Notes under the pieces: generated by a model
What the model saw: the letters and a program-made list of their open reading frames with translations, nothing else
What the model was told of the DNA's origin: nothing
The model's database searches: none
Origin: Heterotrichella gracilis
Lineage: Eukaryota; Sar; Xanthophyceae; Tribonematales; Xanthonemataceae
DNA: 64,000 nucleotides
NCBI GenBank assembly: GCA_032358255.1
Contig: JAULBX010001226.1
Coordinates: 64,943-128,942, forward strand
Direction: 5' to 3'
Part shown: one piece after another, positions 44,114 to 55,700 of the stretch
How positions within the stretch are numbered: the first letter of the stretch is position 1
Layout: every line of letters begins with the position of its first letter
Program-made: the position numbers and the translations under genes

Positions 44114-46738
44114 AAAGGCCCAAACGAGGAGAGGATTGCACCCGGCACTGTGCCTTTCAAAAAAGAGCAAAAGGGGAGATTGCGCGCAGCATGAGTGTAG
44201 TGCATTGCCTGGATTTGTTCCAGGGTGTGGTTAGGGATTAGGGTGTGTGCACCAGGACCATCTTAGCAGACAGTGTGGAGGTGCCCCCCCCAAGAGTTGC
44301 TTGTTGCGCGCCTAGTCCACACAGTATACTTGGTGCTGTCGTATGATGAACACTCTCAACTGTTCAACTTCGAACCCTAAGGAGTGGTGTTTACGGGGCG
44401 CTTTAGCTCAGCGGTGCCCTATTTAAGGACAAATCTGTGAATTGTGTGCACTTTGGGTTGCATTGATTTTACTAATTTCTTTTGCTCCTTCTGAATGGGC
44501 CAACCGGGGTGTTTTTTCCTGGGAACCCTATACGCACATCCACAACGTGAAGCCTTCGGTTATGTGTGCACTTTCTGGATGGATTACTATGACACGATAT
44601 GGTGCAGTATGAGAGTGGGGTTTTCTAATCGCTATTTAATGTATTGTAGCAAATTCGTAAATATGTGGAAAAAGCCGTACTCTGCGGCTAGCTAATAGGT
44701 CGTATCACTAGGGCCTATTGAGCTGTTACAATGAAGTACCTTTGCAAAGCACAATTTGGTATGCGCAAACATGACTGGCTCAACTTGAAAGGATTAAATC
44801 AAGTTGGCATGCACTACTTTAGTATAATGAATAAAAAAAAAGGTAAAGCCCTACGCGAGACGCGTGATTTTGGGGACGAACCCGAGGAGGCATCAGCCGC
44901 GAAACTGTGCACCCTTTAGCTAAGCGACCCATCCAGAAAGTGACCCTAAGTCATTCCCAGGTGAGCAGTCGAGCGGGTACTAATCCTACCGACTATACCT
45001 GAAGGGCCAATTAAATGGGCCTTTGTGCTCGTGAACTCGAGCTACGAAGCTCGCTAATTAATTAAGGGCCGTCAGAGTGGATCCAATTTTGCACTGTGAG
45101 TGAAGGCCCCTAGATCCAGTTAAACCTCAGGTGTACAGGTGTGGCCGTAAGAGGGTTAACTTCCGTGCACGATGTGGCGTAGTGTCTGAAGGGCCCGCCC
45201 GGCGTCATTGACATGTATCTTTAACAAATGTGTGCACTGCCGGCTGAATGCTGCATAGACTCAGCGCTACAGTAGTGCAAGTCGCAACATGCAAAGACTT
45301 AGTCTTTATTACAGTAACTGTTCATGTAAATAAATTTAGTCTTAAGACTATGAAAGAAGAAGAAGAAAGAAAGAAACAGAACGCCCCCACACACGGCGGC
45401 AAACCACAACCAGCAATGTTGAAAAACACAGACAAGCCGGGCAGCAACCAGTGGAACATGGCGTGGGTAACAAGGGCATAGCACCTAAGCATAGCCCCGA
45501 TTAATGTCTGTCAGTGTACGAGTCACGGGGAGCAAAGTACGAGCTGGCGGAGCAAAGTACGAGCTGGCTGAATTACATACAATACAAGATATTGAATACC
45601 TTCGCAAAACATGTTACAACCCCCAGCCTGTACAGCCCTGAGGGCCTATTAGTTACTCACAGTACACATGCTTTCCAGCAATACTGCCAAATTAGTAGTC
45701 AAACTAGTAGTCAGCCATGCGGCGCCAAGCATTTCTTGTGACACAGTGGCCGTGTATTAATATTATACCAATTACTGACCCACCCCACTTTAGGTCCTGA
45801 TGGGGAATCCGATATATGATAACTTATCCTTAAAGGACGACACATGCGGCTTACTAATAGTTGAAAAAAAAAGAAAAAGGGGACGCACATACTGTGGCGT
45901 ACTTAAGGGGCCGCTGGCTCGCACCAGGGCACCAACCATGGAGCTGCAGCCAGGACGGCTGAGTAAGACATACCCCTTCGCCCCATTTGAGACTCTCCTA
46001 CCAACGTCATCATGGCATGCACTTGGGAACACAAGCATCCGGACGATAAACGTCCTTAACCAGGCGAGTCTCATGTTGACAGTTACCACTGCTTTCGTCT
46101 GTCATGCTCTGTTGGCCATGTCTGCTAAGAAAATCCGCAAAGGATTTATTTAAATTATGGGGACCTGGTGTGCACCAACCTAGAAACCCTACAGCTAAGA
46201 AGATCCACACAACCCTTATTTATGTAACAACGTAAGATTTACTAAATCACCCTGTACTAAACGTTGACTGAACGTGGTGAGCTTATTAGTAGCTTATTAC
46301 TAAGGTGACGAGCTCTCTAGTAGTGTGTTGAACTGATCTCTTGAACTTTATTTATATAATCCGCTCTCATTGGTACAAAGTACCTTCTTGACTGTGCGCT
46401 CGACAACAAAACCTTGTGACTGGCCTTGTATTGAAACAAACTCCATGTTTGCACTGTGTACTCAAGGTTAGAAAAATTTGGAGCACATTTTAGAGATAAG
46501 CACCACACCAAGACAACCCCGTGCACCCAAACTCTGATTTGTTTTAGTAAACCAATCCCTAAATAGTTCCCGTACGCTGACCAGTCAACAGTCTAACACA
46601 AAACATGTGAATAGCCCATCTACTTGCCAACAACTACAAGCCTTGGCTGATTAAGTCCCATCATTGCACTCTGACAAGCCTACGTGCTGCATTATGCACA
46701 CCTGTAAGCCAATGTGCTACAAAAGCACCTCACAAAAC
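44114..46738. other. Spacer between convergent RCC1-type and kinase genes
   Basis: This is 2.6 kb, AT-richer, between two convergent stops. It holds a purine tract (45349-45375), a small perfect hairpin CGAGCT-ACGA-AGCTCG at about 45038-45053, a dispersed repeat around 45672-45740 and short internal duplications (46122-46150 versus 46193-46222). Several ORFs exist, but none has family motifs or splice support. Confidence 0.4.
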
Positions 46739-49700
46739 TCATGCCCCCGCCTGCTTTGCGTCTCCTTTCGCCCCAGATGCTGACTGAGCCATTGCAAGCT
46801 CTGGGGTCCACTCATCAAACGTCGGCTCCCGATCCAGTGCACCCTGGTCAACACTCCCGCTCGGGTAATGCTCACGTGATGCACCAACCGCAACAGCTCG
46901 GGGGGTGGGCGATGCTGAATCCCCCTCCTTGGTCTTCCGCTCTATGTCCGCAGATTGGGAGCCAACGGCTGCATGGCCTGCGCCTTCGGCTACTGGAGGT
47001 GGCGGCCCGTCGTCCATGATCTGCACTGCCATCTGGCGCATGTGAGCCGCGTACGTCGCGCCGTTCATCCCACCCCGCAGAAATTCCTTCAAGGTGGCCT
47101 CGCTGCTGTCCGCGCGCCCCAGAAGCGGGCGATCCTCCCCACCGCCACTGCTTTGATGGAACAGAGGGTTGTGGCCACGGCTGCGCAACGCATTGAATGC
47201 ATCGCCAAAGGCGGCGTCCTGCCAAAAGTCGGGAAGCACATCCAGAGGCGGCGTAGGCATACACGCGCTGATGCACTCCTGCAGAGTGGTCGTGGCTGGC
47301 CCCGGTTGCGTCTCCTCCTGGCCTTGGCTGAGCTCCGACAGAGCGGCAAGCGGGGCATTCCTGGACAGAAACGCGTATGATTCCGCTGGCCGGGGGCTGA
47401 ACGCAAACGAGACCTTGCGACTAACGTCCGCTCCCGCAACATCCTGACTGGCGGCATGGGATGCATGTGCATCACTTGGCTGGGAGGCAGCGGTCAGCAG
47501 TATCGCTGCAGCGTTTGCAGCATTCCTTTGCAGACATGTTGCCAACTGCTGCTGCTCGTCAGGGGAGAGGCACGACGGGGTTGCCTTGGGCCCCGCGGTG
47601 GATGCAGCGGCTGTGCCAGGCGCCTGCTTGGCATTGGCCGCATGAGTCCACAGATCCAGGCTTGCTGCATCAACCCGGTGCCCACTGGCCAACGCCTTGG
47701 GAGCAACCCCTTCCCCGGTTGCCTCTGGAACAACCGGGGCGGCAGCGCGCTGGACCGCCATGGAGAGCGGTGCGCTCGACAGCTCCTTCCTCTGAGCGAA
47801 GCTCAAACCCCCACCACTGGACAGGGCATCGCCACCGGTTGGCGCTGGGGTGTCTGCAGCGACCGTGCCGCACAGCTTTGCCGCTGCTGCAAGCAGGGCG
47901 CTGGGGTGGGAATCCGATGATGGCGAGTGGCACGGGGAGGCCGCTGGACCGCTCTGACTCAGAAAATGGCCAGGTGGTAGCAGTTCGCCTAGCCGTATCC
48001 CGGCGGACGAGCCAGGGGCGCTGCTGGTGGGCGACCCCGGCGCACTGGGCGTGGGGGTCGACAGGAGGCTGGCTGTGGGCGAGGCAGGCTTGCTGGGGGC
48101 CGGTGAGAAGGGGGACACGCGCCTCTTGATTGGCTGCCGGGAGGCAGCAGGCATGTGCACACATGCGTCGCTGGCCACGCCAACCGCCTTGGCGGCGCAG
48201 GGCGGCCCCTGACTGAGCGCAAGCGCGTGCACGGCGGCGTCGCCGGTCGCCCCGCGCATGCTGCCATCGCCTGCTGCGCTCAAGGGCGCGACGCCCTGGG
48301 TGGGCATCGACAGCGGGCGCTGCACTTGCAGCTCCCTTCTGCTGCGGTGCGAGCGCACCACCGCCTGGTGGTGGCTGCGCGTGAAGGCCTCGGTGGAGCG
48401 GATGGAGGCAATGACTGCGGCCATGTCGGGGCGGAGCTTTGGGTCCGCCAGCAGGCAGCGGTCGATGAGGTCGGAGATCTCGGAGGGGCACTCATCAGGC
48501 GTTCTGTGCGCACAAACGAAATAGAAAAAAAATTAAAAAAATAGAAAAAAAATGATGCATTAAATAAGTTATTATTGATTGATTGAATGATAATTCATTT
48601 AAGGATAATAATGATATAAGGTAGAGAAGGAAAGAGGGGAGCTACGCAGCCTGTCTTTAAACAAGCGCGCTGCCGTAGTATCCACTGAAAACACAACAAA
48701 TAACTTCCTATGGCTAGTACCATACAATGATGACCGTCTTTGGAGCTGGTGGGCAGTGGCCCATTCCCTTGGCTAAGGGCACACTCCCCACCTGGCCACC
48801 ATTGGATGTGGACATTAACAATCATGTTTTAGGGTGCACACAGAGGCAGCTTCACCCTAGCCTTGGGTTGACTCATCCCAGGCAAGGTGGTCCCCACGCA
48901 CCTCCCTGGGTGCTCGACGGCACACAAGCATGTCAACAGATACTTATGCGGCATCCACCTCAAGACCACCCTTTCCCTTGCAAGGCAGGGCCCCTCAGCA
49001 CCTCCCACAACCCTCACCCACGCCAACCCCAGACTAGGAATCACCGCGCCTTACAAGGGTGGTGCACCTAAATCCTCCACCCTACAACGGTAGTGCACCC
49101 AAATCCCCAGGCAAGGCCCCCCCACTTCACCCCCCCCCCCCCCAAAAAAAAACCTAACCTAGGGTCCACCCACCTCAGCTCACGCAGCTTCCCCCGCACA
49201 GGCAGCTCCCCCGCGCAGATCTCCCACAGGACCACGCCAAAGCTGTACACGTCGGCGGCTGTGGTCACCACACGCGCATCCATCATCTCGGGAGCCATCC
49301 AGGACCATGTGCCCGACAGCGCCTGCGCGCTCATGGTGAACTTCTCGTGCATGATGTGCGCAAGGCCCACGTCCGCGATCTGCACAGCGTGTGTGAAAGG
49401 GTGGTTGAAAAGAGCGTGGGGATAGGCCCAGGTAGTAGGGTTCAGAGCTCATGTGTTAGGGTTTAGGGTCACTTTGCGTGCGCCGTCCATGGACACGTGC
49501 CGAACAGCGCCTGGGCATTCATGGTGGAGTTCTCTTGCATGATGTGTGCCAGGCCCACGTCCGCGATCTGCAAGCGTGTATGCATCTAAGGGGTTAGACG
49601 CAGCAGGGACACTGGGTTGTTGCTAGTGAGGGGCTTGGCCCAGGTTGTAGGGTTCAGAGCTCATGGGTTAGGGTTTAGGGTCACTTCACGCAACCCATGT

Positions 49701-52700
49701 GCCAAACAGCGCCTGGGCATTCATGGTGGAGTTCCCTTGCATGATGCGCGCCAACTCCCAATGAAGGACATCTGCAAGGGAGTTCAGAGCGCCCAACGCC
49801 AGCCGGTGTTGGACGCAGCAGGTCCAGTGTCGACAGGAGCCAACGTAGATATGACTACGTACGCTGCAGCTGCTTGAATACCGTAGTAATCACCTAAAGG
49901 TGACCCTAAAGGTGACCCTAACAGGTACCTGGGGTACATGGTGGCTATTGCAAAGCGCCTGCAAATGCTGGGCAAGGAATCACACATTCACACTCACTTG
50001 GCATAGTACTCGAAAACAGACAAACAGAGGCACCGCCGTAACCTTCACGCTGCCCACATCACCCGACACCACAAGTTGCTACACTGCTGCGTTGCATTGT
50101 GTTTGCATTGCAAGGCACTGGCAATGTTGCAAGTGCAGGGATCCACACCTTGGCCAGGCCGTCCCTGTTGAGCAGTATGTTTAGGGTTTAGGGTTAGGAT
50201 TTAAGGTCCACACCTTGGCCAGGCCGTCCCTGTTGGGCAGTATGTTTGCGCTCTTGATGTCCAGGTGCAGCACGTTCTGTTGGTGCAAGTAGTGCAGGCC
50301 CAGCGCAGCGTCCAGCGCAGTGCGGTGGCCCCTGCAGCGAAGGGAGGGGAGAACACACCGGTCAGGTCCGGACAAATATGGGTATGGTAATCCCACTAAA
50401 TCTGCAAAATCCCATTCAATTTGTTGACGACAATGGTCACGATAAATTTCAGATACGATCACAAGTATGGTTACTGTAGGTAGTGCAGGCCAAGCGCAGC
50501 GTACAGCGCGGTGCGGTAACCCCTGCATTAGGGAGACAGACAGGGTTAGGGGGTTGAGGTATTTACTGATTAAAAGAATGAGATTGGGATCTACAGCGAT
50601 ACCGATTGCGAGTTGTGATTTCCGGCATGTGCAGGTGGCGCAAGCCCAGCGTACTGCGTCGGCTCTTGCAAGGAGACATTGCAAGCATAATAAAAAAGGA
50701 AAATGAAAAGGAAAATGAAAAAGGAAAATGAGAATGATGTTGCTCTGAGTAACCGCTGCAGCCCAGCAGTTGCCCGGGGCTCACTTTAAACCGCAAACCC
50801 ATAACCCTGCATGCATCCACCTAAGCCCCGGACACCTCACCTGTTGTACCAGCTGTACTGCTGGCTCCTGGGCCCGCCATTGGTGCTGCGCAGCGCAGTG
50901 TACAGGTCCCCACCAGCCATCAGCTCCTACATACAAAAATATTAAGTAAAAAAATATTGAAAAGAAAGCAACTAATGAAAAATGAAGCGCATAGAAATAT
51001 TGACAATTATCATTGGAGATTACTCGATTATTTGACAGTCACATTCAAGGCGCCAACTCAGGAATACAAGGATAAATTTAATCATATATTTCGTTTTCAT
51101 GGTTGTTTATTATTGATTTACCATCATGATTGCCGTGCGGTCCTTGTCAAAGGCGGCCCCCAGGAACTGCACGATGTGCGGGTTGTGGCAGGCGCGCAGT
51201 ATGTTGACCTCCTTGACCACCTCCTTGATGTCCTTGTCGGTCATATTGATGGGGTTGAGCACCTTGAGGGCCACATGCAGCGCGCCCTTCCACTCCGCCT
51301 GGTACACCTGCACGGGGTGTTGGCAGGGACTTGGTGGAGTTTCATTAGGGTTTTCGGTAGAGATGGGGTTGAGCACCTTGAGGGCACGTGCAGTGCGCCC
51401 TTCCATTCCGCCTGGTACCCCGGCCATCTGATACCAACTCTTCCCATCCCAATATGACGCTTGCCATCCCAACATCAGCCCTTGCCAGCCCGAAATTGCC
51501 CTTGCCAAGCACCATCTCCGACCCATCCTCGTTGCGACAAATCTGCACATCCTCAGGCGCGATGTGCATTCTAGGACCCCAACCAAAAAACCCTACTCAA
51601 GAACCCTCGCCCAGGATCAAGTCTGATCCGTCAAACAACTCCCTTCCCATCCCAAAACCACGCTTGCCATCCCAACATCCGCCCTTACCAGCCCGAAGTT
51701 GCCCTTGCCAAGCACCATCTCCGACCCGTCCTCGTTGCGGCAGATCTGCACATCCTCGGGCGCAAAGTGCCAGTCAAAGGCGGCAAAGTCAAACAGGCCC
51801 CCGGGGTTCCGCAGCAGCTCCTTGCTGCCGCTGTTGGCCGAGTCGGAGCGCATGGGTGGCGGCGAGCTTGCCCGCGAGCCCGAGCGGCGCTCGGTGGGGT
51901 GCGTGGCCGAGGAGGGGGGGGATGGAGGGGGTGCTTCTGTGTGCTCAAGGCTTGGCCTGCAGGTGAGCGAGGCAGGGCGTCAGCTGGCGGCATGCGTTTT
52001 AGGTGTTGGAGCAGCAAACCCTGTTGCTTTTCCATCACATATTGCTCCATCACATCTTGCATGTGAACTGCTTCTAGAGCAGGGAATCTGGCATTTACGC
52101 TGAAAAGGCACATACTTACTTCCTGCTGTAACATGCCACTGCATCAGGGGCATACCAAGTATTATTTCAGCGGTTGTATCATGGCATATTAAGTACGCCC
52201 CCGACTGGCTGCATGCTATGGACCTCACCTTGCGGGTACCCTGTGCGGAGCCAGGAAGTGCAGCGCCTCCCTCCGCACAATGACCAGCAACGAGACCCCG
52301 GTGGCGTGGATGCCCACATAGTCTACCAGCACAGTCAGCAGCGACAGGACAGCCAGGGTGAAGGCCAAGGCGCGGGCCTTGCACACTGCGGCAGACCATG
52401 CTCGCCTGGCGACCTTAACTGCCTTGGTAGCAAGACTATCCACGGGTGGCAAGCCAGGGAGGACACCGACCACTGCAAGAAAACACGTTTAGGGTTAGGG
52501 GTACAAGGTTCAACCCCAGGGAGTCCCTCAGTGACGAATGCAAGGGTACACGCACAAGGGTTTAGGGTTTGTGGTTCATCCCAGGGAGTATGCGCTCCAC
52601 TGCAAAGGTATGTTCAGGGTTAGGCAGCAATCCGAAAAGCAATGATTCCCCGCCCAGCCATTATTGGAAGCGACTTGAGAGGTCAAGTCCTAAACCGACA

Positions 52701-55700
52701 CCCTCAACAGCCAACGCTCCCCGCACCTCGGTTCAGGCTGCCCTTGATGGAGTAGCGCACGGTCTTGGAGCCATGCAGCAGCGCCATGGTGTCCCTCCCC
52801 TCCAGCACCAGCATGCACGAGCCGCTCCCCACACTGCACTCCACCTCGCCCGTGGCGAACGAGAAGGACGCCAGGGGCCTGCCCAGCACCCGCTGGCTGA
52901 ACCTCAACCGCCTGATGCTCTGCCACGTGTCGGCATACAGGTCTAACACCGTGTCTGCGACGGCCTCCCTGCAGCGGTCGATGTTGTGGCACTGGCAGGT
53001 GAGCGCGGCAGCCTGCATGTCGCCCAGCCTGACTGAGCTCCGCCCGGCCGCCTGCAGGCGCACAAGAAATAGTTTAGGAAAACGAATCTTATATACATTG
53101 ATTGTTTACATATAGGAGTTTACTTGATGTTTACTTTGAGTAAGGAGAGCCTGCAAAGCTCCTGCCAACCGCCTGCAATGCGTAGAATACATAAATAATT
53201 AGGAAACATGCTCACAATAAACAGAAATGTTGCGTAATATGCGTTGGATGGCAATCTGGTCGAGCTTATCCTCACAAACTGCAATGTACGAAACAGACAA
53301 CTTTGGATTTTCCGGAAGCGCAAGCACCTGCGGCCATATGCCGCCATAGCGGAATTAAGTCAACCTGGTGTCACAGGCATGTCATGCCACACTGATAAGA
53401 TGCCTTGTCGCACAAGCATTTTTGCAGCTTGTGCCTTAATTTGTATTCATATCATTCACCCACCAGCGCCAGCTGTGTGTACACTTCCACGGGAGGCATC
53501 CCACTCTGCCACGTGCTCTGGTCCACAGGCAGGCAATCCAGCGCCTGGGTGGCAGACAGGTTGCGCACACTGGCATGCGAGCACAGCAGCAAGCCGCACT
53601 TGACAAATGGCTCTGCATGGACAGATTTAAGAATTAAAGGCTATGCAGCACATAATTGAGCATTAATGGCTCTGCTGGCAGGTGATTCAGCATTACAGGA
53701 GTTTTACATATAATTTGAGACAGTCAACAGGGGGCATCAATGGCTCTGCAGGCAAAGAATTTTAGCATGAATGGCTCTGCTGGCATAATATTTGCTCATC
53801 ATGCGTGTCACTACACCCGCAAAGTGAAGACAAGATGGGAGCTATGAGACAGGGTAGCTGCAGGTGGGGATGAAGATGGGGATGGAGATGGGGATGCTTG
53901 TGCATTTATTGTAGCCACCACAGGGTCCTACACCCGCACCCGATAGGATACATAACTAGGGCAAGCAACCACATGAACCAACCCGCCGGTGCAGGGGACA
54001 GGCTGCGACTTGTTTCATCCTTACAGCATGCATTCATTGTGACTTAATGAATTTGGTGTGCCGCACCTGTGACGGCTGGGACAAACAGGTGGTCAAAGGA
54101 GCCGCCCTTGAAGCGGGTGAGCTGCGCAGTTTCCTCGGGGTTGCGCGGGTCATAGGTGATCCACGGCACAGCGCCATACAGTACTGAGAAATTTTTGTAG
54201 GAGCCAGAATCGCTCCCTGGCCCCGGGACACGGAACTGGGCTGGTGCAAATAAGCGCTGAGCCACTTGCACCTCGTTCCTCTTGGAGCTGAAACGGCCCT
54301 GCAGTGCGGATTTAGGGTTTAGGGCTTAGTAGAGGAGCGTTGTGGCATTTGCACCTCATTCCTTTTGGACATGAAACGGCCCTGCAGTGCGATTTTAGGG
54401 TTTATGATTTAGTGATGGAGCCTTGAGGCACCTGCACCTCGCTCCTCTTGGTACTGAAGCAGCCCTGCAGACCAAAAAAATCCCACTAGTAATCGGACTG
54501 CCATATGGGTCCAAGTTGTAACAAAAGACGTGCACCAAAGTGGGTGGCTTCTAGTCTTTGCCAGGCACTCTTTTAATCTGCAGTGCACATATACTGCTAT
54601 ATAAGCGCTCCAGTTATGCACTGTTGCATGCAGCCTCGCAGCACAGGCAACATGCATTGTTGAAGGGTTTGGGGTTAAGCAAAAACCCTCCTTGGTTGCT
54701 TCACAGGTTCTAAAACAGCTTTGCAGCCAGCCTGGATGATAGACGGACTCAATTGCTGTGCATGGGTGGCAGTGTGATGCCCTGCGTGTCTGTTCAGCCT
54801 GCTGCTTCTGCTTCTACTTGCCTTGAGGTGGTATATGCCAATTTGGGAAACAGGGTTCAAACTTGGCACTGCACTTTGCAAAGGTGGAATCCTTGCTACT
54901 TGAACTCTGCACCACCATGGCGCGTAATTATGCACCACAGATTGCTGCTTCACAGGATCAGAACCACCCCGCAGCCGTATGGAGCGTGAGCCAATGCCAA
55001 TGTCACAATCCCACACCCACCGGGAGGTAGCTGTACGCCTGCTTGGCAAACAGCTGGGCGCACGTGGCCTCGTCCGCCTTGCAGTGGAAGGTGTGCTTGG
55101 ACCCCACCACCTCCTTCCACTGGCTTCCACTGCCTTCGTCGATCCTGGTGATTGCCGGGCGCAGGGGCAGCGACACGCTTTCATTGCTCTGCGTGACCAC
55201 CCTGCCCCGGGCATCGAAGATGTCCAGGGCCCACCAAGCCAAGGAGTGGGACTCTGGAACCACACGCAACAAGAAGTCACAGCATGCGATGGCAACATGT
55301 GCATTGGCATGCGTGCACCCTAAATGTTAACCCTAATCAACCACAAAACCCTAAGCAGTGTGTGCGCATACAATGGCATCGAAGATGTCCAGGGCCCACC
55401 AAGCCAAGGAGTGGGACACTGAAAGCACAGGCACAGCGGGATGACAAAGTGCATCAAGGGGCCACACAGACGACATCGGCGCAGCATGCATGTCACGTTG
55501 CACAAGCACCCTGCATGCATGAAAGACCACACTAGCCACAAGCGCCCTCCACCAACCAACAGCTATCCTCAAGAGCCGATGCCAGCGGCGCGAGCTGTCA
55601 GCCAACAACCCTACTGAATTGATAGTAGGGTTGATCACCAGGGTTTTTGGCTACGTACCGGCGCAGTAGTCCCAGTCAGACCCAGCAGGTGCCCCAGCCC

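Noticed and set aside
44395-44470. tRNA-like A box (TTTAGCTCAGCGGT)
   Set aside because: No B box (GGTTCRANNCC) follows at the right distance and no acceptor-stem pairing is visible.
45800-46153. 117-residue open frame on the + strand
   Set aside because: Low similarity to anything recognisable. It contains a poly-Lys/Arg run from an A-rich tract and lies in a spacer between convergent genes.
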